A stretch of 64,000 nt of DNA. Origin: Pedobacter frigiditerrae (lineage in GTDB: Bacteria > Bacteroidota > Bacteroidia > Sphingobacteriales > Sphingobacteriaceae). The DNA lies in assembly GCF_032678705.1 (NCBI RefSeq), contig NZ_JAVTSS010000001.1:1240001-1304000 (forward strand). The letters are read 5' to 3'. Position numbers and translations under genes: made by a program. Shown here in pieces: positions 1 to 8,787 of this stretch (its first letter is position 1; each line of letters begins with the position of its first letter). Below the pieces are notes generated by a model that made no database searches, was not told the origin of the DNA, and worked only from the letters and a program-made list of their open reading frames with translations.

Positions 1-360
1 CAAAAGGAAACTATTTTTGGCTTGGCTATAATCGCCTGTCAACAATTCGCTTTCTCCTAAAACGTAGTAAATTCTAGGTTCTATGTTTGGAGCAGAGCTG
101 ATAGCTTTTCTGTAATTTTCTTTGGCTTTGGTATGGTTTTTTAACCTACGGTAGAGGTCACCTAGTTGAATATAGGCTAACTGAAATTTAGGGTCGGCTT
201 TTATAGCTTCATCTAAATGCTTTATCCCATCCTCATAAATATTCTGTCTTAAATACTGTTGTGCATCCTCAAAACTTTCTTGCGCTTTTTTATTAAGCGA
301 ATTTTGGGCAATTGCCGAAAAAGTATTTAAACAAAAGAAAAATATTAAATATTTTTTCAT
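1..360 (-). CDS. Secreted TPR-repeat protein, N-terminal part (cut by window edge)
   Basis: Only the first 120 codons lie in the window; the rest runs off the left edge. The ATG at 358-360 opens a signal peptide of about 20 residues (basic MKKY, then a hydrophobic stretch ending SAIAQ). From about residue 24 the sequence is helical with TPR-like spacing: YEDGIKHLDEAIKADPKFQ, then LAYIQLGDLYRRLKNHTKAK and a third unit. TPRs form protein-binding scaffolds; in this phylum such N-termini often precede WD40-like and OmpA-type domains, but that part is not visible. The function is therefore open. It is on the same strand as queE, 48 bp downstream of it. Confidence 0.8.
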   Translation of the reverse strand, partial: MKKYLIFFFCLNTFSAIAQNSLNKKAQESFEDAQQYLRQNIYEDGIKHLDEAIKADPKFQLAYIQLGDLYRRLKNHTKAKENYRKAISSAPNIEPRIYYVLGESELLTGDYSQAKNSFLL

Positions 361-408
361 TCAGCCATGGGGATTTGGTTATGACTAATGTAAATAAAAT
401 ATCGAATA

Positions 409-1032
409 TTATGGAATGTTGAGGAATTTATGGGTTTGCAGTGATATTTCCCATTTTGGATTGGACATTACATAATCAACAATTAGGGGTGTCATTTCCT
501 TAGATTTTGACCACTCTGGTTGTAGATATAATTTACAAGTAGAAGAAACGCTTTCGGCATATTTTTCGGCCCATTCGAAATCGCTTTTATTAAAAACAAT
601 AACTTTTAGCTCGTTGGCAAAAGGAGTAATATCTGGTCTTGGAGCCTTAAATTTCTTTGGAGAAAGACAAATCCAATCCCAAGAACCTGAAAGAGGATAG
701 GCGCCTGAGGTTTCTATAAAGGTTAAAATTCCTTTGTCTTGAAGTTTTTTAGTTAGATAATCTAAATTATAAATTAATGGCTCTCCACCGGTAACAACTA
801 CCGCTTTACCTGGAAATGTATCTGCTTTCTGCACAATATCATCCGAAAGTGTAAGTGGATGTAGTTCTGCATCCCAACTTTCTTTCACATCACACCAATG
901 GCAACCCACATCACATCCTCCTAAACGAATAAAATAAGCAGCTTTTCCGGTATTGTATCCTTCGCCCTGTATCGTATAAAATTCTTCCATTAAAGGAAGT
1001 AATGTCCCATCTTCTGGTATATTGTGTGCCAT
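409..1032 (-). CDS. queE: 7-carboxy-7-deazaguanine synthase (QueE), radical SAM
   Basis: QueE converts 6-carboxytetrahydropterin to 7-carboxy-7-deazaguanine in queuosine/preQ0 synthesis, using a radical-SAM 4Fe-4S cluster. Seen: the N-terminal EEFYTIQGEG signature, the cluster motif C40-x3-C44-x2-C47 (GGCDVGCHWCD), the GGEPL SAM-binding motif and a C-terminal LQTHKFLNIP ending, all typical of the family. I chose the ATG at 1030-1032 (MAHNIPEDG, 207 residues). An in-frame ATG 11 codons upstream (1065) would lie on the far side of a good -7 element at 1049-1056, so a transcript from that promoter would not contain it. It is divergent from the Rieske gene. Confidence 0.92.
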   Translation of the reverse strand: MAHNIPEDGTLLPLMEEFYTIQGEGYNTGKAAYFIRLGGCDVGCHWCDVKESWDAELHPLTLSDDIVQKADTFPGKAVVVTGGEPLIYNLDYLTKKLQDKGILTFIETSGAYPLSGSWDWICLSPKKFKAPRPDITPFANELKVIVFNKSDFEWAEKYAESVSSTCKLYLQPEWSKSKEMTPLIVDYVMSNPKWEISLQTHKFLNIP

Positions 1033-1048
1033 TTTGTAAATTAGAGCG

Positions 1049-1056
1049 CAAATATA
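1049..1056 (-). promoter_or_regulatory. Probable -7 promoter element of queE
   Basis: Read on the minus strand the bases are TATATTTG, a full match to the Bacteroidota sigma-70 -7 consensus TAnnTTTG. Transcription would start near 1042, giving a leader of about 10 nt to the ATG at 1032. No clear -33 TTTG is present at the usual distance, so this is suggestive only. Confidence 0.5.
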
Positions 1057-1078
1057 CACATTCAAAAAAGTAGAAAAG

Positions 1079-1414
1079 ATGATTTGGGTAAAGGTTTTGT
1101 CAAAACAAGAAACTGAAAGAGAAGATTTTGTAGAAATGGCAAAAGCCGATGGAAAGAAAATTTGTGTAATTAAGCATAAGGGAAATTTTTCTGCAATTCA
1201 AAATACTTGTCCACACGCAGGAGGAATTTTAAGTGGAGGATGGTGCAAAGAAGGAAATATTGTTTGTCCTATACATAGGTACGAATATAGCCTAACTACA
1301 GGAAGAGGGGCGGAAGGACAAGGGGATTATATTGATATTTATCCAACAGAGTTGAGAGAAGATGGATTGTATGTGGGTTTTAAGCAAAGTTGGATTAAGA
1401 AGCTGTTTTCTTAA
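1079..1414 (+). CDS. Rieske-type [2Fe-2S] ferredoxin
   Basis: This is a stand-alone Rieske domain of 111 residues. The cluster ligands are visible as C44-x-H46 (TCPHAGG) and C63-x2-H66 (CPIHRY), spaced as in nitrite-reductase small-subunit-like and dioxygenase ferredoxins. There is no signal peptide or membrane segment, so it is a soluble cytoplasmic electron carrier. No oxygenase or reductase partner lies next to it, so its redox partner is unknown. It is divergent from queE with a 46-bp gap, and its 3' end faces the PIN toxin gene across a palindromic repeat. Confidence 0.88.
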   Translation: MIWVKVLSKQETEREDFVEMAKADGKKICVIKHKGNFSAIQNTCPHAGGILSGGWCKEGNIVCPIHRYEYSLTTGRGAEGQGDYIDIYPTELREDGLYVGFKQSWIKKLFS

Positions 1415-1420
1415 GAAAGT

Positions 1421-1504
1421 CGTCATTGCGAGGTACGAAGCAATCCTAAGCTTTATAGGAGACATTGCAAACGTTGTAAGATTGCTTCGTGCCTCGCAAT
1501 GACG
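1421..1504. repeat. REP-like palindromic element, copy 1
   Basis: Two 25-base arms (1421-1445 and 1480-1504) are inverted copies differing at one position. The outer arm begins CGTCATTGCGAGG and the inner part is CGAAGCAATC. A second, more diverged member is at 42212-42321. Both sit between convergent genes, where the RNA hairpin could end transcription from either side. Repeats with this consensus are dispersed in many Bacteroidota genomes (general knowledge, not checked here). Confidence 0.75.
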
Positions 1505-1523
1505 AAAACATATTTATATTTTC

Positions 1524-1946
1524 TTAATTCAATAAATACCTATTAAAAAACTCCTTACAATCCAAAACCTCAATTTCTGAAAAGTAAAAATCTTCGGTGT
1601 CTTCAGTTACGATACAATTGCATTTATTTTCTTTGGCAGCATAATACTCAAGGCCATCCTCAAAATCGTGTATTTTTTTATTGCTTAGCGTTTTAATAAC
1701 TCCATCGCTAAGGTTTTCTGCAATTTTTATATGTTGGCAAAGGATATCAATCTTTTGTTTTGCCAAAGCCGATTTATGCTTTTTCTCTGCGAAGTAAAAA
1801 GCAATGGCTAAACAAAGAGGAGAGGTGTACACTTCGAATTTTGGATTTGATGCTAAACTTAAAATCCTTGAAGAATATGTAAAAGTTGGATATTCCTTGT
1901 TTAACACAGAAACAAGAACGTTGGCATCTAAGAAAATCCTAACCAT
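1524..1946 (-). CDS. PIN-domain toxin (VapC-like ribonuclease)
   Basis: The 140-residue PIN-fold protein opens with MVRIFLDANVLVS, where the Asp of the LDAN motif is the first metal ligand. Later acidic residues in HDFEDGLEYYAA and VTEDTEDF complete the usual acidic quartet. PIN toxins are Mg-dependent endoribonucleases, commonly cutting tRNA or mRNA. Its ATG overlaps the stop codon of the upstream antitoxin gene (TAATG), indicating translational coupling. Length fits the family. The target RNA cannot be told from sequence. Confidence 0.82.
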   Translation of the reverse strand: MVRIFLDANVLVSVLNKEYPTFTYSSRILSLASNPKFEVYTSPLCLAIAFYFAEKKHKSALAKQKIDILCQHIKIAENLSDGVIKTLSNKKIHDFEDGLEYYAAKENKCNCIVTEDTEDFYFSEIEVLDCKEFFNRYLLN

Positions 1947-2206
1947 TATTTTTTAGAAGAGAAGAACTCATCTTTGCCAGCTTTGCGAGAAGTTTTTGGC
2001 GTTCTTTTATATTCTACTTCGCCCTCTGCAACCATACTTACCCAATCTGCTACTGGAAAATCTTCTAAAGACTTGTATTCTTTTGCTGTAACCTGGGTTA
2101 ATAAATGCTCAATTAAACGAGACAAACTTATATTATTAGCTGCAGCATATTTTTTTGCTTTTGCTACAACATCTTGATTAAAGCTTAAAGTTAATTTCGC
2201 ATCCAT
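1946..2206 (-). CDS. DUF6364-type antitoxin of the PIN toxin
   Basis: An 86-residue protein. The N-terminal part (DAKLTLSFNQDVVAKAKKYA, then NNISLSRLIEHLL) looks like a ribbon-helix-helix DNA-binding fold, with the beta strand KLTLSF and two helices. The C-terminal tail is charged and probably disordered (lysine-rich, ending EFFSSKK) and would wrap the toxin. This layout matches the DUF6364 family found upstream of PIN toxins. As usual for type II modules it is the first gene and probably represses its own promoter. It lacks an alternative neighbour role. Confidence 0.75.
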   Translation of the reverse strand: MDAKLTLSFNQDVVAKAKKYAAANNISLSRLIEHLLTQVTAKEYKSLEDFPVADWVSMVAEGEVEYKRTPKTSRKAGKDEFFSSKK

Positions 2207-2290
2207 AATTCTCTAATTTAGTAATCAAAGATAGTAATTACTACGTGAAATAAAAATTACTTATACGTGTAAATTTAATTTCACTCATCC

Positions 2291-2320
2291 GAGTCTTCGA
2301 CTACGCTCAGACTGACAAAT
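2291..2320. repeat. Short dispersed-repeat-like sequence
   Basis: The stretch contains AGTCT and AGACT arms around TCGACTACGCTC, a small stem-loop. It resembles short dispersed repeats seen between genes in this group (from memory; no second copy is present in this window). It lies between folD and the antitoxin promoter. Confidence 0.3.
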
Positions 2321-2342
2321 CTTTTAACTTATTTCGAATATT

Positions 2343-2369
2343 TAAAAAGCCCCCCCTTTGGGAAGATTT
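2343..2369 (-). terminator. Possible folD terminator
   Basis: On the minus strand, just past the folD stop, a C-run, the short spacer AAA and a G-run are followed by CTTTTT. This resembles a weak intrinsic terminator and also a common dispersed element of the phylum. The stem is short and imperfect. Confidence 0.4.
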
Positions 2370-2377
2370 AGAGGGGA

Positions 2378-3259
2378 TTAAGAATATATCTCACCCTTAG
2401 CAGATGCTAGAGTATTCTTCAATAAACCAACTATAGTCATTAAGCCAACGCCTCCAGGTACAGGGGTAATCCAAGATGATTTTGGAGCTACATTCTCAAA
2501 ATCTACATCACCGTATAGTTTAAAGCCAGATTTGGTTTCTGTTGAAGTTTCTCTGTTAATGCCAACGTCAATAATAATTGCACCTGGCTTAACCATATCC
2601 TGCTTTACAAAGTTCTTTCTTCCAATTGCAGCTACAACTATATCGCCCTGCAAAACCATTTCTTTTAAGTTGTGCGTTTTACTGTGTGTAAGGGTTACCG
2701 TACAGTTTCCTGGGTTTGCGTTACGAGCCATTAAAATACTCATCGGACTACCTACAATATTACTTCTACCAACAACAACACAATGTTTACCAGTTGTATC
2801 AATATGATAAGCTTGTAACATCAATAAAATGCCATAAGGAGTTGCCGGAATAAAACAAGGTAAATTGCGCATCATTCTGCCCAAATTCACAGGGTGAAAG
2901 CCATCAACATCTTTGCGATAATCTATAGTTTCAGTAACTTTTTCTGGGTCGATATGTTTTGGTAAAGGTAATTGGACTATTAAACCATCAACATCCGCAT
3001 CTTTATTAATCTCTTCTATTTTAGCTAACAACTCAGCTTCAGTAACCGAATTATCATATCTAAATAATGAAGATTTAAAACCAACTTTCTCACAGTTTTT
3101 CATCTTACTGGCAACATAAGTTTCGCTACCACCATCATTACCAACCAATATGGCAACTAAATGTGGTTTACGACCACTTTGTACTAAAAAATCTGCTGCT
3201 TCTGCTGCTATTTCTGTTTTTATCTTTTCTGATGCGAATTTGCCGTCGAGTAGTTGCAT
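2378..3259 (-). CDS. folD: Bifunctional methylenetetrahydrofolate dehydrogenase/cyclohydrolase
   Basis: FolD interconverts 5,10-methylene-, methenyl- and 10-formyl-tetrahydrofolate in the cytoplasm, using NADP. The 293 residues are the normal length. Visible signatures are the catalytic Tyr and Lys in [10 protein letters not shown], the VQLPLPKHI folate-site motif, PATPYG, the Rossmann dinucleotide site [13 protein letters not shown], and the C-terminal [10 protein letters not shown] block. All are intact, so the enzyme should be active. The start is ATG with no better upstream alternative. A palindromic spacer separates it from lepA on the same strand. Confidence 0.96.
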   Translation of the reverse strand: MQLLDGKFASEKIKTEIAAEAADFLVQSGRKPHLVAILVGNDGGSETYVASKMKNCEKVGFKSSLFRYDNSVTEAELLAKIEEINKDADVDGLIVQLPLPKHIDPEKVTETIDYRKDVDGFHPVNLGRMMRNLPCFIPATPYGILLMLQAYHIDTTGKHCVVVGRSNIVGSPMSILMARNANPGNCTVTLTHSKTHNLKEMVLQGDIVVAAIGRKNFVKQDMVKPGAIIIDVGINRETSTETKSGFKLYGDVDFENVAPKSSWITPVPGGVGLMTIVGLLKNTLASAKGEIYS

Positions 3260-3260
3260 T

Positions 3261-3344
3261 TAGTATTGAGTATAGCGTATTGAGTATTGAGACATAAAGT
3301 CGTGTTGCAAAATCGCAATACGCATATCGCAATACGCAATACTA
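3261..3344. repeat. Imperfect palindrome of ATTG-rich short repeats
   Basis: The folD-lepA spacer is filled by units such as TAGTATTGAGTA on the left (from 3261). An imperfect reverse complement containing repeated GCAATACGC units is on the right (3314-3344). It has no coding potential. It is one of several low-complexity intergenic repeats here (compare 28734-28771 and 33160-33208). Confidence 0.6.
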
Positions 3345-3346
3345 TG

Positions 3347-5134
3347 TTAATCTAATTTTAAAACTGCCATAAACGCACTCTGTGGAATTTCTACGTTTCC
3401 AACTTGGCGCATACGTTTTTTACCTTTTTTCTGTTTCTCCAATAACTTACGTTTACGAGAAATATCACCACCATAACATTTAGCGGTAACGTCTTTACGT
3501 AAAGCACTTAAAGTTTCACGAGCAATAACTTTAGCGCCGATTGAAGCTTGAATTTTAATCTCAAATTGTTGACGAGGAATTAGTTCTCTCAACTTTTCGC
3601 AGATTTTTTTACCAAAATCATAAGCATTGCTACGGTGAATTAATGAAGACAAAGCATCAACTGGTTCATCGTTTATTAACATATCTAAACGTACCAAATC
3701 AGATTTGCGGTAACCTACTTGATGGTAATCGAAAGAAGCATAACCCTTAGAAATCGTTTTTAATTTATCATAAAAATCAAATACAATTTCGCCCATTGGC
3801 ATTTCAAAAACCAACTCAACTCTATCAGAAGTTAAGTATGATTGATTTACAATTGTTCCTCTTTTCTGGATACAAAGTGACATTACAGGTCCAACAAAAT
3901 CAGCTTTTGTAATGATGTTTGCTTTGATAAATGGCTCTTCAACAGAATCTAATTTACTTGGGTCGGGCAAATCAGATGGATTATTTACAAAAATTTCTTC
4001 GCCTTTAGTTGAATGTGCAATGTAAGATACGTTGGGAACGGTAGTAATTACCGTCATATCAAATTCACGCTCTAAACGCTCTTGGATAATCTCCATGTGT
4101 AGCATTCCTAAGAAACCGCAACGGAAACCAAAACCCAAAGCTGCAGAACTTTCGGGCTCAAAAACGATAGAAGCATCGTTTAACTGTAACTTGTGCATTG
4201 CTTCACGAAGTTCTTCAAACTCATCAGTATCAACAGGGTAAATACCTGCAAATACCATAGGTTTTACTTCCTCAAAACCTTGTATAGCGTCTAAGGATGG
4301 TCTAGCAACATTTGTAATCGTATCTCCAACTTTAACTTCACGAGCTTCTTTAATACCAGAAATAATGTAACCCACATCTCCAGTTTTAACGGATGCTCTT
4401 GGCGACATATCCAGTTTTAAAATACCAACCTCATCAGCTAAGTATTCTTTACCAGTATTAATGAATTTTACTTTGTCACCTTTTTTGATTTCGCCGTTTA
4501 CAACTTTATAGTAAGCGATAATTCCTCTAAATGAGTTAAATACACTGTCAAAAATTAAAGCTTGCAACGGAGCTTCTGGGTCGCCAACTGGTGCTGGAAC
4601 TCTGTCTACAATAGCTTGCAAAATTTCAGGTATTCCCATTCCAGTTTTACCAGATGCAGGAATAATTTCTTCTCTTTTGCAACCAATCAAATCAATAATT
4701 TGGTCTTTTACTTCTTCAGGCATCGCCCCAGGCAAATCCATTTTATTTAAAATCGGAATGATTTCTAAATCGTGTTCCAATGCTAAATAAAGATTAGAAA
4801 TAGTTTGAGCTTGTATACCTTGAGATGCATCTACAATCAATAAAGCACCTTCGCAGGCTGCAATAGAACGAGATACTTCGTAAGAAAAATCAACGTGTCC
4901 AGGTGTATCAATTAGGTTAAAATTGTATTCCTGACCATCAATTTTGAAATTCATTTGTATAGCGTGACTTTTAATCGTGATACCACGTTCACGCTCCAAA
5001 TCCATATTATCAAGCAATTGAGCCTGACTTTCGCGTTGAGAAATCGTCGCTGTATATTCTAGTAACCTATCGGCTAATGTGCTTTTGCCGTGGTCTATAT
5101 GTGCAATTATGCAAAAATTACGTATGTGCTTCAT
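3347..5134 (-). CDS. lepA: Elongation factor 4 (LepA GTPase)
   Basis: LepA is a ribosome-associated GTPase resembling EF-G. Seen: the G1 motif AHIDHGKST near the N-terminus, the effector segment with [10 protein letters not shown]3 DTPGHVDF and G4 NKMDLP. The EF-G-like domains follow, then the LepA-specific C-terminal region ([20 protein letters not shown], then [19 protein letters not shown]). At 595 residues it is full length and every motif is intact. The gene starts with ATG at 5134 and is probably monocistronic. Confidence 0.97.
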   Translation of the reverse strand: MKHIRNFCIIAHIDHGKSTLADRLLEYTATISQRESQAQLLDNMDLERERGITIKSHAIQMNFKIDGQEYNFNLIDTPGHVDFSYEVSRSIAACEGALLIVDASQGIQAQTISNLYLALEHDLEIIPILNKMDLPGAMPEEVKDQIIDLIGCKREEIIPASGKTGMGIPEILQAIVDRVPAPVGDPEAPLQALIFDSVFNSFRGIIAYYKVVNGEIKKGDKVKFINTGKEYLADEVGILKLDMSPRASVKTGDVGYIISGIKEAREVKVGDTITNVARPSLDAIQGFEEVKPMVFAGIYPVDTDEFEELREAMHKLQLNDASIVFEPESSAALGFGFRCGFLGMLHMEIIQERLEREFDMTVITTVPNVSYIAHSTKGEEIFVNNPSDLPDPSKLDSVEEPFIKANIITKADFVGPVMSLCIQKRGTIVNQSYLTSDRVELVFEMPMGEIVFDFYDKLKTISKGYASFDYHQVGYRKSDLVRLDMLINDEPVDALSSLIHRSNAYDFGKKICEKLRELIPRQQFEIKIQASIGAKVIARETLSALRKDVTAKCYGGDISRKRKLLEKQKKGKKRMRQVGNVEIPQSAFMAVLKLD

Positions 5135-5542
5135 CTTTGTGCAAAGATAGTTTTTTTAAAGGAAAAAGTAAGATGTTGAGCAAAGCGAAATCCCAATTTA
5201 TGAAGAGAAGATGTTTGAAAGGCAAAAAATAAGTTTAAATGCAATTCTAATAGCACTTTGACAATTTATTGCAGCTTTACACTTAATCTTTTTACTGTCT
5301 TTCGAAAAGCTCATGATGACACCTAAACCCACTTTGACATAGCAGACCGAGAAATGCTACTAAGCCTTGATCTTTGGTTACCTTTCCATCAAGGGAAAGG
5401 TAAGAGCCTTTCGGTGGCTAACCGAGGCAAGCTTGAGCAATGGGCAGGAAACTTGTAGGAAACGCTATTCTTAAAAGATTTCTACGCCCTATGAAAAACA
5501 GAGACTCATAATGACGTGATTTGTTAAGTATTACACAGCCCT
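5135..5542. other. 408-bp gene-free spacer
   Basis: This is the region between the start of lepA and the end of the propeller-like gene. No convincing reading frame exists on either strand. It contains a perfect 10-bp hairpin at 5378-5403 and otherwise mixed, slightly GC-richer sequence that could be a decayed gene or repeat. The lepA promoter must be at its left end, but I could not assign a clear TAnnTTTG there. Confidence 0.6.
5378..5403. repeat. Perfect 10-bp inverted repeat
   Basis: TTACCTTTCC and its exact reverse complement are separated by the loop ATCAAG. No T-run follows on either strand, so it is not a standard intrinsic terminator. Confidence 0.6.
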
Positions 5543-6682
5543 TTACTTCACTAACTCAAACGCATTCCTCTCATTACCAATCCATTTGTACTTATAAATA
5601 GTAGATTGTTGTTGCCCATCTTTAGCTTTACTGTTATGAGAGATATAGAATAAACCATCGCCCAATGGCAACAAACCTGTAGCGCCATAAGGAAACGACC
5701 AGCCCCTAATACCAGATTTAACATCATTTTTTCCAGCAGCTAATAATGAAAGCGATTTTACTTTTATTTTTTGGTTGTCTGATAAGATATAAGTTTCGGA
5801 AGGCTTTCTCTTGCCATCAATAACAAACAAGTCATAGTTTGGAAATTGAGGTTTTGATCCTTTGTAAACTGCGGCAAATAAATTTCCAGTGGATGGGTCG
5901 TAAGCCATATTCTGAATTCCATAACGACTATTGCCTGTTTTTACGAAATACTTTTCTAATGGTTTTTGTGGACCAGAGTGATGCAATTTATCTTGTGAAA
6001 GCTTTTGTTCGTATTTCCCCCAATCAGCAATATCATATTTCAAAATCACTTGATGATCGTTGTCATTTCTAGCCGTATCACCGTAAACACCGTAAGCGAC
6101 ATACAGGAATTTTTTAGCATTATTCGGATTACCCATAGCAGGTGCAAAGGCAACGCCATCTATGCCAGAACATGCAAAGCGATGAGCAACCTCTTTACTG
6201 CCGACTTTAACTTTCGCATTGTAATCATCTACTGCTTCTTTGATATAAACTGTACGCAGTAAATCTTCTTTTTCTGCATTCATATTAGGGCGTACAATTC
6301 TTGATCCATCAAATATGGCGATGTAAAAACCATCTTCATTAACCGTTTTAACGCCTAATTCTTTTTTGATGCCTTTACCAATTGCATCGTTTTTATATTC
6401 TAATGAACCATAAATTTTCCCATCGGCAGTAAGGTCTAAATCGCCCAGATGACCAACAAACCCAGTTACGCTACCAATTAGATTACCCTTCAAATCCATT
6501 TTAAGTAACTTATCTGTAAAAGAAAAATAAACAAATCCATTTTTTTGATCCACCACTACACCCTGTACATGCAAACCACCTTGTTTGCCAGAATAAATAG
6601 AATCTGGTAGTTTAACAGTTTGTGATTGAGATTTTGAGGTTAATGCGATAATGAAGAAGAGAAATAGAATTAATTTTTTCAT
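5543..6682 (-). CDS. Secreted propeller-like protein of unknown function
   Basis: A 379-residue exported protein. Residues 1-20 form a signal peptide (MKKLILFLFFIIALTSKSQS, followed by Q). The mature part has repeated strand-turn blocks (GFVYFSFTDKLLKMDLKGNL, LTADGKIYGSLEYKN, PSTGNLFAAVYKGSKP, LPLGDGLFYISHNSKA) suggesting a six- or seven-bladed beta-propeller like SMP-30/NHL-type proteins. I recognise no catalytic residues. It lies 68 bp downstream of the dipeptidyl-peptidase gene on the same strand, separated by a strong hairpin. Periplasmic or surface location is inferred. Confidence 0.7.
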   Translation of the reverse strand: MKKLILFLFFIIALTSKSQSQTVKLPDSIYSGKQGGLHVQGVVVDQKNGFVYFSFTDKLLKMDLKGNLIGSVTGFVGHLGDLDLTADGKIYGSLEYKNDAIGKGIKKELGVKTVNEDGFYIAIFDGSRIVRPNMNAEKEDLLRTVYIKEAVDDYNAKVKVGSKEVAHRFACSGIDGVAFAPAMGNPNNAKKFLYVAYGVYGDTARNDNDHQVILKYDIADWGKYEQKLSQDKLHHSGPQKPLEKYFVKTGNSRYGIQNMAYDPSTGNLFAAVYKGSKPQFPNYDLFVIDGKRKPSETYILSDNQKIKVKSLSLLAAGKNDVKSGIRGWSFPYGATGLLPLGDGLFYISHNSKAKDGQQQSTIYKYKWIGNERNAFELVK

Positions 6683-6697
6683 CTAAGATTGTTTATG

Positions 6698-6730
6698 AAC
6701 TGAAGCGATAGGATAATTATCGCTTCAGTT
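6698..6730 (-). terminator. Perfect 13-bp hairpin between two co-oriented genes
   Basis: Arms 6698-6710 and 6718-6730 (AACTGAAGCGATA and its exact complement) flank a 7-base loop, right after the peptidase stop codon. There is no good T-run, so it may be a transcription stop, a pause, or an mRNA 3' stabiliser. Confidence 0.5.
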
Positions 6731-6750
6731 ATGGATGTTTTATAAAAGAT

Positions 6751-8598
6751 TTATTTGATGGCTTTTTCCAATGCGCTTGCTCCACCAACCACAGGTAAAG
6801 TAAGTGTGGTACCATTTAAATCGATGGTGATTTCTGTACCAGCTTTAGGCCAAAGCGTAAATTCCTTATCGCTAGAGAAAATCATTAATGCAATTTGTTT
6901 ACCAGCTGGGATAATCTGGTCATCTGGTTGAAGATTAAACTTCAAATCGTAGAATTTACCAGGCGTTAATGGAGTGCCCTTAGTTATCGATTTATAGTTT
7001 TGAGGGTCTGCCCAGCCACGCGTGATCACGTTATCCATCAATTTTACACCAGTTCCTTCACTCCAAGGCAATGCAACTAGCCATACTGAAAAGTTTGCTG
7101 CTGGTTTACTGCTAGCTAGTTTAACACTAATTTGTGCAAGGCCAGATAAATGAATGGCTTCTTTTAAAACCGGACTAACATATAATAAACGATGTTCTGA
7201 TTTTTCTGCCTTAGCTAAATCACTACCTGAGAAGGAAACATCGTCACTTAGTTTTTCTGAAGATTGATTTGCTAGCTTGCTAGTCAATAAGGTGCCATGG
7301 CTAGGTCCGCCAGCACCCAAATAAAGTTTAACATCAGCCGCTGCTGGATTTGGATAATCTGCATAAGCAGTAGGATTTGTATTAGGCTCTTTCTCTCTTA
7401 CGATATAGGCTTTTGGTTCTTTCTCCACGCCATTTTCAATGCCAAATAAATAACGAGTAAACCACCTGTTCATCATTTGTAATGGGGGTGGGCCACCGTG
7501 ACCGCCTTGATGATAGTAGATTTTTGCAGGAATTCCTTTTCCCTCAACAGCTTTGTAAATGCGATAGCTATGCTCTGGCATTACGTTCCAATCGTTAAAG
7601 CCGTGCGACATTAATAAAGCGGCTTTCCACGGTTTTACAGCATTTAGGTAATCTCTTCCTGCCCAAAAACTATTGTAATCACCTGTAACACGATCCATTC
7701 CTTTTGCCATTTCGCCATCTCTTACAGTTTTGTCCGAATAAGCTCTTTTGTCTTCAGCTCCGCTATGGATATAATCATACAATACATCAACATCTTCACC
7801 TAAATAGCCACCTGGGTTTCTAATTAAGCCGTTTGAGCGGTAATAGTTATAATAAGAAGTATTTGGTGCAACTGGGATAATTGCTTTTAAGCCTTCAACA
7901 CCTGTAGTTGCAGCAGCAACAGGTAATGTACCATTGTAGGAAGTACCCGTCATGCCAACGCTTCCGGTACTCCAAAATGCTTTTACTTTTTCATTTCCGT
8001 CTGGTGTTGTATAACCGTTATCTTTTCCAGATAACCATTCTATAACAGCCTTTGGTGCTAATGATTCGTTAATGCCACCAACAGTAGGAGAGCCTTGAGA
8101 AAGTCCTGTTCCAGGAGATGAAGAATGAACGATGATAAAACCTCGTCTAACCCATTCTCTAATTAATGAATTAGAAATGATAGGTCTGGTTCCTGTGCGT
8201 TTTACTGTCGGATGAATACGTGCCACTGGAGGTTTTACGCCAACTTCATGTTTTACATCCCAAAATGTTCCTAGTGCTGTACCAGCTGTTCCTGCGTAAT
8301 AAGGACTTGTTTCATATATAACTGGAAGCTTTAATCCTTCAGTTTCAGTTTGAAAAGGTCGGGTTACGCTTACATGCATGCGATCGAGTTTTCCATCACC
8401 ATCTGTATCAAATGTGGTTTCTACCCATAAATCGTGGCGTATCCATTTTTCTGGCGTTTCAAATGCGGCCACAATCTGGGCTTCGCCATCTTTAAATACG
8501 GGTACAGCTTTTTCTTGGGCAGTGGCCGAAAAAGAAGTTATGAATAAGGTCAGTGAGAAAATAACTGCCTTGCTTTTAGGTAGGAGAGTATTGATCAT
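6751..8598 (-). CDS. Secreted Xaa-Pro dipeptidyl-peptidase (S15/CocE family)
   Basis: A serine exopeptidase of the alpha/beta-hydrolase fold that removes X-Pro dipeptides. It has a signal peptide (about residues 1-28, ending SFSATAQ). The catalytic triad is visible: nucleophile Ser220 in GMTGTSYNG, Asp336 in SHGFNDWNV and His367 in HQGGHGG. The C-terminal 200 residues form the jelly-roll domain of the PepX/CocE group. A calcium-like loop, DTDGDGKLDR, lies near residue 64. The length of 615 is normal for secreted members. One copy of the 58-bp repeat lies just upstream (8623-8680) and may overlap its promoter region. Cocaine-esterase-like acyl hydrolysis is an alternative activity of the fold. 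Confidence 0.88.
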   Translation of the reverse strand: MINTLLPKSKAVIFSLTLFITSFSATAQEKAVPVFKDGEAQIVAAFETPEKWIRHDLWVETTFDTDGDGKLDRMHVSVTRPFQTETEGLKLPVIYETSPYYAGTAGTALGTFWDVKHEVGVKPPVARIHPTVKRTGTRPIISNSLIREWVRRGFIIVHSSSPGTGLSQGSPTVGGINESLAPKAVIEWLSGKDNGYTTPDGNEKVKAFWSTGSVGMTGTSYNGTLPVAAATTGVEGLKAIIPVAPNTSYYNYYRSNGLIRNPGGYLGEDVDVLYDYIHSGAEDKRAYSDKTVRDGEMAKGMDRVTGDYNSFWAGRDYLNAVKPWKAALLMSHGFNDWNVMPEHSYRIYKAVEGKGIPAKIYYHQGGHGGPPPLQMMNRWFTRYLFGIENGVEKEPKAYIVREKEPNTNPTAYADYPNPAAADVKLYLGAGGPSHGTLLTSKLANQSSEKLSDDVSFSGSDLAKAEKSEHRLLYVSPVLKEAIHLSGLAQISVKLASSKPAANFSVWLVALPWSEGTGVKLMDNVITRGWADPQNYKSITKGTPLTPGKFYDLKFNLQPDDQIIPAGKQIALMIFSSDKEFTLWPKAGTEITIDLNGTTLTLPVVGGASALEKAIK

Positions 8599-8622
8599 CT
8601 TTTTGTTTTAGTACGAACGACT

Positions 8623-8680
8623 AATATAAAGAATCTCTTCCTGTAAATAAATCAATGATGATTGTCTATCTTAATTTTTA
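8623..8680. repeat. 58-bp direct repeat, left copy
   Basis: The copy at 15890-15947 matches 54 of 58 bases in the same orientation. The longest exact block runs from TAAATAAATC to GATGATT. The two copies exactly flank the TonB/DUF4249 operon. See the finding on a possible mobile or duplicated segment. Confidence 0.9.
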
Positions 8681-8787
8681 CTAAACATTTAATTTCCTGA
8701 AACCAATAAAATCGATAGTATTATTGTATAGTAGGAACTTTTATTTTAAAACGAATTATATATATTGCATAAAAAAATCACTTTTTT

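Noticed and set aside
1033..1065. Longer N-terminus of QueE starting at 1065
   Set aside because: The -7 element at 1049-1056 would leave this ATG outside the transcript, and the extra residues do not match the family.
1974..2177. 67-codon plus-strand frame across the antitoxin gene
   Set aside because: Antisense to the well-supported DUF6364 antitoxin, with no recognisable product.
5135..5542. Possible RNA gene in the spacer with the 10-bp hairpin
   Set aside because: No promoter, T-run or recognisable RNA fold accompanies the hairpin.
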